Assembly: GCA_033002965.1 (NCBI GenBank)
Contig: JAURVB010014743.1
Coordinates: forward strand, 32,085 to 96,084
Reading direction: 5' to 3'
Length of the DNA stretch: 64,000 bases
Source: Piper betle
Taxonomy: Eukaryota > Streptophyta > Magnoliopsida > Piperales > Piperaceae
How positions within the stretch are numbered: position 1 is the stretch's first letter; each line of letters begins with the position of its first letter. The translations under genes and the position numbers were made by a program. Of the stretch, positions 12,310 through 23,735 are shown one piece after another. The notes beneath the pieces were generated by a model that was not told where the DNA came from, made no database searches, and worked only from the letters and a program-made list of their open reading frames with translations.

Positions 12310-14138
12310 TGTCACGGGCCGCTCTCTATGGGACAAAATTTTTCGCCCCAACAGCAAACCGCGCGGCGTGTTTCGCTCCCGAAACACCAGCCTCCCTTCA
12401 AAGTACGCAACAGAAACCCCACTACACGTGTAGCGGGACGATCTCTACAAGAGACCCGAAGCCACTCCCCTGAGTTCCTGCAATTCACGATGCACGCCGA
12501 ACACGAATACCAGCACCCAAATTGCCCAGTGCACGATATCGTTCGGTACCGATAGACAATTCTCAAAACATCCACAATAGCAAACCAAGCAAGTAGTATG
12601 AAGCGACTCTGATCGATCACCCAATATCGATCCTTGACACCAATCCCCTGATCGGTATCGCAGCAAGTTCCCGGAATCAAAGAACGCCGCTAGTACCCAA
12701 AATCAGATGCCAACACCACAATTACGGAACCCCTGTTCCAACCTTGAATTAAACACAAAACAAGGATACAGCAATCACCCCTATGATCGCTTACACCATG
12801 GACATGCAAACCCCACGGTGTTCAACTCTTCCCCTGAAGAGTAGCGAGAACTAGAGCACCCACACTCACATTCGTCCTCACAAATCACAACCCCGAGCAG
12901 CCACCCACGACCTACTCGTTTACATGCAAAACCCTCAACCAAGTAATGCAAACTAGGTTATGAGAAGAACTACGTCGTACCTCCAATCACAGCACCACGA
13001 CCAGCAACCCTATGCCGTCGAACTCGTGAAGAATCAACTCCCGGAATTGATCTGCAGCACTCCACGGCTTTGCTTGATGAGGTTTCTCGCTTCTCCACAA
13101 GAAAGACCACGACGTTCACCAAGACCCTTCTCAGCAGTTCTTCCTTCTTTTTTCTCACGTTGGCTCCCTCCTTATAAAGGAGTCTCCACGTTGCTTGCAA
13201 GATAAGCTGTAATCTGAGCATAATCTTTTCCCAACAGATTATCTCCAAGATCTTCCACGAACCTGGACTCCCTTGACGTCTCAATTCGATCCAGCCCTGG
13301 GCGTGCTTATCTCCAATTCAGTTGCAATCTTATCTCCAAGATTCCGATCAAGATCCATCTCTATCGGCAAACAAAGTCCAGCGCTGGTAGTTAGTTACAA
13401 CCACCACACGTCCAACCCCCTGGCTCGACCCAAGTCTTCGGCTCGACCAAAGCCAGCAAACCTCGTGCACGTCCCAGACGCACCACCGATAAACCTCTAG
13501 TACCGATCAACTCCATCCATCGATCATGCTGGTGCAGCCAGACCCATCGCTACCGATCATGTGCTCGCTTACGGCTCGTGTGTGCTCGTTAGCCAACTCT
13601 CGATCACGCTCGGTCATGGCTCGATCATCAACCCCGCTAGCGCCCAATGCTCGAGCACACTGCACCGATGTCTCGGCAGCGCTCGATCATGCTCGCTCAC
13701 GCCAACTCCTCGCTAGCGCACAATGCTCGCGCACGCTGCACCGATGTCTCGGCAGCGCTCGATCATGCTCGCTCCTTGCTTGCGCACGCTAGTGATCGCA
13801 CCCCAGCATCGAACCAGCGCACTCCCGGCACTCCCGTGATCCGCACGTAGCGATCAACCTCGAGTCCTCGTGCTTGGTTCTCGGCACCAATGCTCGATCA
13901 TGATCCGATGCCCAAGTGCTCGGTCACCAGCACTTGTCTCGATCATCTTGAGGTTTATTTGGTCTCCGACCTAACTCATGCTCGGCACTTCGTTACCTGC
14001 AACTGTAACACCGTGTTAGCCTCAACCAGTTGTTTCACCACTCGAATAGCCCCGTGCTACTCGTGTCGGACCCGTCATGCATGGGAACAACTGCCCAATC
14101 CCGCGCACCCGGCACGTCTTCAGACTAAGGCTGTAACA
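12310..14138 (-). repeat. Chromovirus 5' LTR
   Basis: 1829 bp, 16 bp shorter than the 3' LTR. It drives the element. Relative to the other LTR its TATA region (13170-13179) carries one change, CTTTATAAGG, which remains TATA-like. Differences from the 3' LTR are scattered and mostly transitions, as expected from deamination of methylated cytosine. Confidence 0.95.
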
Positions 14139-14250
14139 GCACGCTTGATCAAGATAACTAAAAGCTCTCAAGTTATTGTATATTAGGAGAAAGAGCCTTA
14201 TATACTTGCAATTACTGAGATAACTATACATATACACCTCATATAATTAT
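14139..14250 (-). repeat. R1 repeat, tail of copy A
   Basis: GATCAAGATAACTAAAAGCTC and the following TTAGGAGAAAGAG block match 24527-24600, 32551-32650 and 37166-37260. It is the continuation of the R1 copy split by the chromovirus. Confidence 0.65.
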
Positions 14251-14279
14251 ATATATACACCTTATATATATTAAAAAAT

Positions 14280-14720
14280 TATTTAGTAATATTGATTCGA
14301 GAGCGAGTCAAGTTTTTATTTTATAGTATTTTTTAAAAAAATTACAAAAAATTATTTTATAATATTAATCTTAGTCAGGAGCAAGTCAAGTTTTTTATTA
14401 TGAAATTATTTTATTTTTAAAAGAATTTATCTAGTAATATTAACTTGTGTCAGGTGTGACTCAAGTTTTTTATTTTATGGTATTTTATTTTTAAATTTTT
14501 CAAAAATTTATTTCGTAATATTGACTAAAGTCGGGAGCAAGTCAAGTTTTTATTACAAAATTATTTTATTTTTTAAAACATTTAGTTAGTAATATTGACT
14601 CATGTTAGGAGTGAGTAAAGTTTTTATTTAATGACATTTTATTTTAAAATTTTTAAAAAAAATTATTTCGTAATATTGACTTAAGTCGGGAGCGAGTCTA
14701 AGTTTTTATTACGAAATTCC
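14280..14720. repeat. Degenerate 75-80 bp tandem repeat
   Basis: About six units, each with a TAATATTGACTC-like core, then a GAGCGAGTCAAG-like motif and a TTTTTATTACGAAATTATTTTATTT-like AT tract. Cores sit near 14287, 14361, 14433, 14518, 14591 and 14672. Related units recur at 24960-25880. Confidence 0.7.
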
Positions 14721-15259
14721 CGTCGACCTTTCCCCCATCCCCCCACACCTCTGTTTTGTACAAACATTTGTTTCTATGACCATCTAAATGGTAATTTTAA
14801 TCTCCTAGTGAAACTTGTATAATTAATGCCTATTAAAGATAATGTGCATCGCCTTTTGCATTTAGTTTTGGTGGTTTCTTATCTATATGAGTATACATTA
14901 CTAGTTATTATTGCATGATAGGGTTCGCGTTTGTCCACATTATGGTTGTGTTGCTTCGTATGGAGAAGGGCCAGTCTTTCTTATTTCATCCCCAGCTCAA
15001 GTTATGGCTCATTAATTGGTTTTTTTGAGAGGAGAATCTTCCAAACAGCTGTTGGGACAGCATGTGATTCCTGTGCAAGGGGAGCTTCTATTAACCTGTA
15101 AGGACAGGTCTTGGCCAGGCTCCTAAACAATCTGTGTTTTGTTTAGTTGTTTATTTAATTCGTTGCCATCTATCTCTGCATGTAATTATCTTTTCTTCAT
15201 GGTACCCTACTGTATCCATTTCCAAATGTATGTTAACATCTCTCAATCGTATAACACAG
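14721..15259. other. Non-coding sequence upstream of the HIG1 exon
   Basis: No exon recognised. I looked for the conserved upstream HIG1 exon (the KLRTVGCLW-type segment) and did not find it. The stretch ends in a usable 3' splice site (ATAACACAG) at 15259, so it is probably intron. Confidence 0.4.
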
Positions 15260-15497
15260 GTTGCACGCACAGGCTTTGACACTGGCAGCTTTAGCGGGAG
15301 CCGCAGTTGTGGAGTATTATGACCATCACACAGGCGCCAAGCCTGACAAATACGCAAAGCACTTCATCCCTACGTGGACGCCCAACGACACAATGATTAT
15401 AGTACAAGTTAAATTAGGCAATTCATTCTTTTTCACAGCCATTTTTTGTCGGAGAAGGCATTATTTGCGTAGATCCCAGAAATGTCTGTACACATAA
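15260..15497 (+). pseudogene. Orphan exon of a HIG1-domain (hypoxia-responsive family) protein
   Basis: After a 3' splice site at 15259 the frame reads LHAQALTLAALAGAAVVEYY from 15261, followed by a charged tail up to a TAA at 15495-15497. This segment is characteristic of the second transmembrane helix and C-terminus of plant HIG1-domain proteins, small inner-mitochondrial-membrane proteins linked to respiratory complexes. The family usually has an upstream exon with a first helix. I cannot find it in the 540 bp upstream, and beyond that lie repeats and the chromovirus. The exon may instead end at a donor-like GTTAAA near 15408, so the end given is the frame end. It is either a gene fragment or a gene split by repeats. 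The exon itself has no frame damage. Confidence 0.6.
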
Positions 15498-16790
15498 AAT
15501 GAGAACAGAATTTTGACGCAGCTCTGCCGTGTGAGCTAATCATCGATGAGACACTAACCTACCTTTGCTGTTTAATAAATACACAGGAGCTGGAAATGTT
15601 GTTTTCATATGCCATTGATTTGTTTCAATTATTGGTTTGAGTTCAACGTCTGTAGATTTTATCTGGTGTTGAGTTCAAGGTGTAGCTTTACTCTTCCGAA
15701 TTTTGGCATTCGGGTTCACGACATGGAATTATTGAATGCATTCATATGAAATTTCATTCCCGGTTAAGTTTTTCTAATCTTATAGATTGGTATATTACGT
15801 ACAAAAGATTTTGCTAATGCTCGCAAACTACTAGTTTTTATATTTTATTTCCTGTCTCCTAAATTCTAAGCGAAACAGTTCGGTGTCGTTTCCAAGCTCA
15901 AATTAGGGAGGCACATTCAAAGAAAAGAGGATTGGTGTTAAGAAAACACAATGAAAAATATTTTGTTTTTTAGATCATGCTAATCCTACGAAGATATACA
16001 TTTTACAAAATTACTACATTCCACCTCCAAAACGTTTTACGCATTTAAAAATTATATCGCCCTCTAGGTAGTAACTAGATTTAAACAGTCGTGAAAAGAG
16101 AACTTTTTCCCGACAAGATTTTGCTTCGGCACTTCGCAGTCCACAACAAAGAGCTAAAATTTCTGCTTTGGTTGTATTCCTCCCCCTCCATGAAAAACAT
16201 ACCATTTTCCAAACTCCAACAATACGTGGCCCCTGACCCATTATATCATAAGTATGGGCTACCATGAAATGCCAAAGCTGCTGGCTGGGAAATACTAGTT
16301 TTAAAGAAGTGCAATCTGTATGTATGCAAGTGGGAGGCTCAGACACTTCAGTAGACTTAAATTTGATCTACATCCTGACTTCCAAACTTTTGTAAAGATG
16401 AGAAGGGGGAAAGTGTAATCTGAAATTCTTTTCTGGCATATGCTTGATTAGCCTGATTGCCATGAAAATGATGACTAGGTCAGTAACAATTGACTAATAA
16501 GATCTACAGCGAAATACTTCAAATATGATGGCCTCCTGTAATCACACTCCGTAAGAACATGTGTAAACGCACTCACTAAGAACTTGTGTGGTCGACTCCT
16601 CATGCAGATGGGGCAAGTTTTGTCAAGAAATACTCCTTTTGAATAGAAAATCTGCTGTAACTGTACCAGTACAAGCCATCCTCCACCGAAAGAATAGAAG
16701 ATGTGGGGAGGTCATTTCATCTCCCCCAATGTTTCCAGTCAGCTTTCATAGTTTGGAGCTTGGTAGAATAAGATAAAAATAACAAGTGGG
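15498..16790. other. Intergenic sequence between HIG1 exon and NOM1-like pseudogene
   Basis: No conserved coding sequence recognised. A 110-codon minus-strand frame at 16014-16346 has no family signature and probably lies in or beyond the 3' UTR of the NOM1-like gene. Confidence 0.4.
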
Positions 16791-17173
16791 CTACATAATG
16801 ACCCCCTCCATGTTAGCAATAGCCTTCTTTGCAACTTTAAACTTAGGGCGGAAAAGATTATTAGAAATCACAACATACTGTTTTATGAAAAACTCAAGTT
16901 CATTTCTAAATGGTTCAAGCTCTGGAGCCGCAGCTATTCTGCTAAACATGTTCCATATAAGTTTGTCAGGCCTTTCAAACACGGCTTCAAACAACAAACA
17001 GAAATGAATAATTCTCTTCGCTGTCAACTGTGAAGGGTCACTCAGATCAACTGATTTTAGAACAGCAAGAGACAGTGAAAAGGATGCCAACATCTCCGCA
17101 ACAAATTTTGCTAATCCATTGACCTAATTGGCTCCATTGACTCCAACACCTTGAAGTGGTCCCATAGACAGTA
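16791..17173 (-). pseudogene. NOM1-like terminal exon
   Basis: Begins YCLWDHFK after TTTTTTGCAG. A frame break follows near 17115, where the frame hits TAG. The other frame then runs LAKFVAEM-like to a TAG at 16791-16793, including the FFIKQYVV segment typical of the family C-terminus. Confidence 0.75.
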
Positions 17174-17590
17174 CTGCAAAAAAGAGAAAAAATAGGTGAA
17201 GTGCACAATGCAGCTAAAGAAGAAAATTTTTACATCCAAATTAGCTCATTCAGCTTCTAGAAGAGGACAAGGGAAGAGAGTGGCAGAGAGGAGAGAAACA
17301 AGCATATTGTCGCACACCGTCAAAGAATACCACCACTTACAAAACCCAAAAAAAAAAATTGCAAGACTGCGAGACTGGAAAGGTAGAGGCCTTGACATAG
17401 ATTTGTAATTAAACAAACTAAAATGGAGATAAATTTAACACAACAAAGTATTCGCTATGTATGAAGTCCAACTTTTCAGTTGCACTAGATTATCCAAAGT
17501 AATATTAATCATTAATATTATCTATCAAGTCTTTACCACAGTGCTCTACATATACACAAAATAAAGGTCACATAATTTTGACTTGCATAC

Positions 17591-17713
17591 CTGTGAAGTG
17601 AACTTGTGATTCTTGTCATGGCTACATAGTTTACAGGCTAATACCGTGTAGTACTTATTAAAAAGTTTATCTTGTAAACAGCATTCAACAAGAACCCGCA
17701 TGATCTCCCTATC
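17591..17713 (-). pseudogene. NOM1-like exon 7, undamaged
   Basis: Reads DREIMRVLVECC to NHKFTSQ between a clean AG acceptor and a GTATGC donor with no frame break. It belongs to the MA3 region. It is the best-preserved exon of the pseudogene and useful for dating it. Confidence 0.7.
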
Positions 17714-19932
17714 CTGTAAATTCTTGAAGCAAAAATTATAATGAAGTTACAACATTATATCTTCAAAGCCAAGATATGGTAAGTAATGACCTGTTTCCCA
17801 GGCTGATCCAGCCTCAATATCTTCTCAAATGCATCTACATAATCCTCCGCACTCATAATGATGCAGAAAATAGCCTTCTTGCATCTGTATTCATTCTTTG
17901 TTCAGCTGCCAGCTGGAGCAATTTCTGCGCCTCCATTACCTCTTTATCAATTTTACTTGCTACTTGTTCAATGCTGTCAGTTGCAGAGAGATTATTCCCT
18001 GAGAGCCACCACTGACCTTTCTTTTCAGGATCAAGCAGCTTGTTCCACTTAAGACCCCGGTGAAGAATATCCTCTACTCTCAACTGCAATGAATACAACT
18101 CGAGAGAGTGAGCTAGTTTTATCCCTAGTATACATTAGATATTGCTGAACCAAAATTTAAGCTACCAGTATTTTTCATCAAGAATGCCTGAAAGCATTCC
18201 ACATGGAAAAAAGGTCAGAGAGCAATTCTTGTAGCATTTAATTCCTCAAATAAATCATTGCCAACCATGTGAGAAATTCAACAATCATATCCAGAACTAT
18301 CTGTGCAATTCAATGTAACTACAAGTTTGATTTACAAATGGAATAAAAAATTGCATGATGCAGACCTTCTGGAGCCATTTCTTAATGCGAGTGTGATGAG
18401 ATGGATCCTCCTTTTGCTTTTTCTTATTGCTTTTTATGTTGCAAATAGTTTCAAGCATATTCCATCTGCATGAATGAATTGTCACACAACATTACAAGAA
18501 GGAAACTATGAGTAAAAGCACTAAAGATTACACCATTATCATACCCTTTTGTTGGTTTTTAGCTGCCCATCTGTTACAATCGAGGAAGCAGACTTCAGTT
18601 CCGCCACTCTCCTTTGTATGCTAAGGACAAACTCTTTCATTGTTGTTGGATCATCACCCGAGTTTCACTCCACAGCCTACCTGATAACACTCATTCAGTC
18701 AAATGTACACATTCAATCTTGTACAAAAATAAACAAGCTCAAATAGATCTCTTCGTCAAGGAGTCAGCAGCCAGAAGAAAATACTACAATGGTTGAATGG
18801 CATAAAGATAAATAATTCAGGTAACTCGCAATCCATACTAGTGGTGATTCTATCACTAGTAATTTGAAACTTTATTGCTACTAGTTGCTTATTTCCTTTT
18901 TGTATTTAATTTCTATGAGATGGGAATATATTATATGTTTATTTTCCTAAACGTAATTCATGCTGCACAACAAATCAAAATCAAGATCCAAAATTAACAT
19001 GTCACAACTTTCTTCTAGGACTGGAGCACTAAGATCTACTGACAAAAGAGCACAAGTTTGAAATCATTACAGAAAAAAATGTGGGACACACTAACATTGT
19101 AGAGCTGTAAGAATTGTAGACACATCCAACTCCTCCAAGCGCTTACTCTATGTGAAGATGAATTCAAATATTAAGTCACTAAAAACACAAATAAGCATAA
19201 AGATCATCAAACGAGATTTTAAGGAACCAAAACTAATAAAAATAATGGCCATTTGTTAATATGAACATACGCACTCATATACAGAAAAAAGAAATGAATG
19301 GTCTACAGACATTCTCATAATCTAAATTACAAAGACAACGAACATGGAAGAATTAGGGAGGAATGCCTGAGTAAAATTGAGGCAAAAATAAACTAACCTG
19401 GATCAATCCCCAAAGATATACAAATAACAAAGACAGACCATCTTCCTTCACGTGCTCCGCCTGAAGTAGACAAGTAACACACATAAGAATAAAATAAATT
19501 AACTTCCATATTCAACAAGATGTTTCCAAAGTAAAAACCTCAAAAGACATAGCACGTGCTCCGCCTAAAGGGACTTATAAATATTCATTTGACAACCAAT
19601 GCTACGACCAGTTGACTATATAGTTCAACATTCAAAATTTAAAATCAGTATAAAACATGCAATTTTTATATTAAACTGTTAACGACAAATTATATAAGAA
19701 GCAGGATATGGCAGTCAATATTACTCCAAAGATTGTTGATATCTCGTTTGTAATTGATTCAACATTTGACTCAGATAGCAGGTTCAAAAGGCCTACCAAG
19801 CAATCAAGACGAGTATATAAACAATGACGACAATCACACACAAAATATACAACATTATATAAGAAAATACTCACAGAATATTTTAAACAAATATTCTCCT
19901 AAGATGTTATATTACTAAAGATACATATTTAC

Positions 19933-20673
19933 CCCTGACACGACGCCTAAGCTGAGAACACTCCTCAGGCTCTTTTGCCATTCGAGCCCTCAAATGTGGA
20001 GCAACGTACTTCACATTTCCTTCTACAACTGGCACACTCCCATTAGCCTCTTCCTCTACCAAATCAGAATTGCAAACTGCCTGTTCAACTTCTGTATCTT
20101 TATCTACATCACCCTCCCTGTTTCCTTCACCCAATGAGTTTAATTCTTTCCTCTTTCTGCGGCTTTTCTTTCTCAGTGAAAGATCGCTGACCACAATCTC
20201 CTGTTGCCCATTGATTGATGTTGATTCCTCTTCTGTGACCAAGCCAAGAAAGGGATCAACATCTTCCATTAAAATGTCACCCATCACCTCATCCTGCACA
20301 TTTCCAGAATCACCTGCAACACTTCTCCTTTCACTCCTTTTCTTTCCAAAAACATTTTCAGACACATCCGTCCTCTTTTTCCTGCTTCTAACTGCTCATC
20401 ATCACTGGCGGAATCAAAAACAGATGAAATTCCATCAAATATGATATTCATGACATCATCAATACCCTGCAATTTTCCGTTCTTCACCATCTACTTTTTT
20501 GCAAGCTTCCTTTCCAATTTTCGATCTTCTTCAGCCGAAACCACGCCCCTGTGCCTGTCCATCTCCAAGTATTCTTCAAACTTTGTCTTCACTTTTCTCC
20601 CCAAACTCTTCTTCCCGCTACATGGTTTCATCGGCCTCAATTTCTGCTCAAGCTCTTTGGGTGTCTTGTGCAT
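19933..20673 (-). pseudogene. NOM1-like exon 1
   Basis: ATG at 20673. The N-terminal Lys/Glu-rich part (ERKLAKK) runs into TAG at 20491-20493 and continues in the same frame (KNGKLQGIDD). It shifts frame in an A/G-rich stretch near 20385, and the other frame then carries on (SENVFGKK to YVAPHLRARM). The exon ends at donor G/GTAAAT at 19932. Confidence 0.75.
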
Positions 20674-20689
20674 AGTGGTAAGTACACAT

Positions 20690-21945
20690 TCTTGTTAAAT
20701 GTGTACTAAAAAATATTTTCTACATACCCGATTCATTTTTGTGAGTTTATCATAAATTTTAGAATGACACATCTAGGCTGCTTGAACTTCAAAAATGGTG
20801 ATCATCCCAGTTTCTTTTAAATTTGTTGGGAAGAACCTTCTAATCAGGTGTAAAGAATGATGATCACGAAAGCGATAGCATATTTAAAAGGGTAAACCAA
20901 TGCACAGTTATGATAACAAACAAATACCATCAAGAGAGTTATGTTGTAGGCATCTATAGAGTTATATAAGCAAAACTTGCAGAAATCAGAAACATTCATA
21001 TACCAAAATATTTTTCAGGGTAACTACAATATCATAAATGGAAAATTATAACTTTGTCAAAAGTGCAGAATTGGAGAAAGTCAAATGACCAAAGCATATG
21101 CACAGCTACAATAATATTGCCAAATCAAGTTTTGTATTCAAATCAAATGTCAAATGAATGCAAGCTACTTTAGAGACAACGCTAAAAACAAAAACAAGAG
21201 AACATGCATACAATGAGGTTAACATTTTGTAAACTATGAAAACTCCTTAAAAAAAATGACATAAATCCAAAATGAATAAAAATGACAAGAAGTTTTTTTG
21301 GCTTTGATACCTTCTTCGTGAGCAGCCTGCCTTTAGTCCACATAAAAAAGAAAATAAAAACTTACCTACCCAGTCAACATTACTCCTGCAATTACAGTCC
21401 ATGTAAGGGATCCTATCTGCCAAAGAGCTTCCTCCTATGGTCTCAAGAAGAAATTCTTTCCTTGTCTATTATATGATTTATAAACTTACACGGGTTATGT
21501 ATTCACTAGTGAAAACAAATCACATCATATACTTTTAAAAAATGATTATATAATTCACATACCTCATGCCCTTACACAATAGGGAGCTCCAACTTGAACA
21601 CTTGCGTCATTAATGATTCCAATGTACCTCATTTTTTTCAACTGATCCCCATCCAAGTCTAAAACGTAAAATTTTTACAACTATGACAAAATTTTGTTTT
21701 TTAGCCCTAATGATAGTAGACAAATTATGCTCGGGTGTATCTTTCAGGTTAAGAATAATGTTTACATGACCAAAATAACCATTTCATCCATCTCTAAATG
21801 ATTCGATTCAATTTTCAAATAAATGGCATATCAAAGAAATAAAGAAACCGCAAAAACATAAAATCATTGCAATCGAAGCACACAAAGCATTTAACTAGAA
21901 GATTTCTAGCAATGAATTATTAATCACTAAAAGCATTTAACTATC
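20690..21945. repeat. R2 repeat, distal copy
   Basis: Matches 2890-4140, with shared TAGAATGACACATCTAGG, AACTTGCAGAAAT and AAGAAATTC landmarks. It lies between the 5' end of the NOM1-like pseudogene and the 3' end of the first arogenate dehydrogenase copy. Confidence 0.65.
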
Positions 21946-21949
21946 CAAT

Positions 21950-22998
21950 CTAATCTACTTCGATTGCTCCAAACAACTGCTTTCTCAAAATGCCATGCAA
22001 ATGCTCAAACAATTGCTGCTTCACAGATTCAAAGGCCATCTCCAGCTTTTCCAACTCTTCCAATGCATTGGGATTGTACAAAAACAGACCATAGTAGAGA
22101 TCATAGCTGTCCCCTGCTGTGTTCTCCACAAGCTCTAACAACGACTCGTAGCCCTTGGTGTTGATTGGGGTGGACTGCAAGCCAAGCTTTCCCAACATGC
22201 GCCCCACAGTGTGGGTGATGAATTGGGAGTTTGCAGCCACCCTATCATGGTCCGCACAGGTCATCTCTGTCATCGCGCACCCTTCCTGTGCAAATATGTT
22301 GAGAAATCTTTGACACCGCTCTGCTCTCCCATCCCCTTCTCCAATCCTCACCTTGTCGAACACAAAGGGAAGCTTAGCCCACCCGTCCTTGCCACTCTCT
22401 GGTCCAAACATCGGATGGGTGCAGAGAATGTCAAATTCACGAGGCAACAATTTCAAAAGAGCTTTCGAGGGAAGAACTTCACAGAGAGAACATCAACAAA
22501 GAGAGTGTTCCTTCTCAATCGGTTCCAAGGAACAGACTCAAGAACAGACTGAGTGGAGAGAATTGAGGTGGAGAAGATGATCACATCCGGGTGCGCCTCA
22601 CATAGATCGTCGAGTTCATGGAAGAAAGAGACGCCAAGTTGTTCAGCTTTCTCGGAGTGGTCAGAGCGGGAGTAGGCCAGTACCAAATGGCCTTGCTTAA
22701 CAAAGGTCTTGGCCAGGAACTGGCCAAAGTTGCCAAAGCCAACAATGGCAAGCTTGAGCTTTGTGCTTCTATGGAATCGGTCATGGGCATAGGCTTCATA
22801 GTCATACGGTTGTACTGCATCCAGTGCTCGAATATGGAAACGACGATGGCGCCTCGCTGCCGGTAGATGAGTGGCAAAGGATGAGGAAAGGCACATGAGG
22901 GAGGGGAGGGAGGAAGGAAAATTTTTTAGAGGGTTTAAAAGCTTCCTTGTAGAAATGTGCAGAGAGGTAAACTTCGTAGTTAAAGTCATGGCCGCCAT
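21950..22998 (-). pseudogene. Arogenate dehydrogenase (TyrA), copy 1, frameshifted
   Basis: Single-exon gene with start ATG at 22998 and TAG at 21950. The protein would convert arogenate to tyrosine in plastids, using NADP. The first 60 residues look like a transit peptide (Ser/Leu/Arg-rich), then come the Rossmann motif GFGNFGQF and the family motif THPMFGPES with its histidine. Length would be 349 residues, typical of plant TyrA. One A is missing from a run at about 22455 relative to copy 2 (AATTTCAAAAG against AATTTCAAAAAG), which splits the frame between LF and LKLLPREF. This is the only lesion I see, so it is either a recent pseudogene or a sequence error at a homopolymer. It keeps the intact catalytic motif that copy 2 lacks. 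Confidence 0.8.
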
Positions 22999-23735
22999 TG
23001 CCCTTGACAAAAAATAACAAGTTTTCTTCTCCAATCCAACAAGTTTTGATTCTGCACATATGAACACCATTATCATTCCAGATTAACAGCAAAAAGAAAA
23101 ATTGCATTGGTAGGGTAATGTTACATACCACATATGAAGTGGATGAATACAAAATATATGAACATTATTATCATTCCATGCATACTAATTCACCAACATT
23201 TAACATTTAAAAGAAAATGCAGCTTCTTTTGCAGTAATTTGGTAAGATAATGTTACATACCATATATGAACATGATTGGATTTTGCATATAAGAAGTCCA
23301 TTATCATTCTAGATGTTTTTTCTAGCCGACAAATTTCATGTTTAGAAGAAAACATAGCTTTTTTGCAGCATTTCTTGTTATGATAATGTTGCATAGATCA
23401 TATTTTCTGTGTTATTTTAGTATCTCGTATTTTGTAAGTGGTTCACTAAAATTGCATGTCTTCTTCCCTCTCATCTTCTCCCTAAGCCTACCCCAACTCC
23501 ATTTCTCTACAAATCTGCTTCTTATCTAATAACTCTTCACGAACTTCTACTTCTTCTCCAATCTTCCTCTTTTCATCTAATTTCAAGTTACTCTTCTCAT
23601 AGCTACCCTATTTTACCTTGACCCCTAATTCTCCTTTCCTACTAATTAGAGCAATGCCTAAGGAGAATTAAATTCAAAGATCAAAGGAAATGTTCCACTT
23701 CAACAAATAAGCCAAAGAGCAATTGACCTACATAA
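22999..23735 (-). repeat. TyrA upstream segment, copy U1
   Basis: Sequence upstream of TyrA copy 1, repeated at 29240-29930 (U2) and 31050-31725 (U3). Shared features are GGTAGGGTAATGTTACATAC, a CATTTCTTGTTATGATAATG block, a pyrimidine-rich stretch and GAGCAATGCCTAAGGAGAATT near its far end. It would hold the promoter of each copy. No clear TATA box could be fixed. Confidence 0.65.

Larger units (their letters stand above)
5817..14138 (-). mobile_element. Complete Ty3/gypsy chromovirus LTR retrotransposon
   Basis: An 8.3 kb element on the minus strand. From left to right it has the 3' LTR (5817-7661), a polypurine tract, pol, gag, a primer binding site for initiator methionine tRNA and the 5' LTR (12310-14138). 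The LTRs begin TG and end CA. Gag and pol are open, and pol carries protease, reverse transcriptase, RNase H, integrase and a C-terminal chromodomain, which places it among the chromoviruses. The pol layout reminds me of the Galadriel clade, but that is recollection, not a search. It is nested in an R1 repeat. No matching 5-bp target duplication is seen: the flanks are GAACC (left) and GCACG (right). Confidence 0.95.
16791..20673 (-). pseudogene. NOM1: NOM1-like nucleolar MIF4G/MA3 protein, pseudogene with introns
   Basis: Eight exon-like blocks on the minus strand match the plant NOM1/SGD1 family, nucleolar proteins with MIF4G and MA3 domains involved in pre-ribosome maturation. Blocks: 20673-19933 (acidic/basic N-terminus, start of MIF4G with YVAPHLRARM), 19792-19725 (LLSESNVESIT), 19460-19398 (decayed), 18680-18545, 18465-18366 (HTRIKKWLQK), 18083-17791 (KGQWWLSG), 17713-17591, 17173-16791 (end of MA3). 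Most junctions are GT-AG. Damage: an in-frame TAG at 20491-20493, a frameshift near 20385, loss of much of MIF4G around the third block, and single-base frame breaks in the fourth, sixth and eighth blocks. Intron retention means it arose by DNA duplication, not retrocopying. Sequencing error could explain one break, not all. Confidence 0.8.

Noticed and set aside
5807..14148. Target site duplication for the chromovirus
   Set aside because: The five bases on each side are GAACC and GCACG; three of five matches is not a credible duplication.
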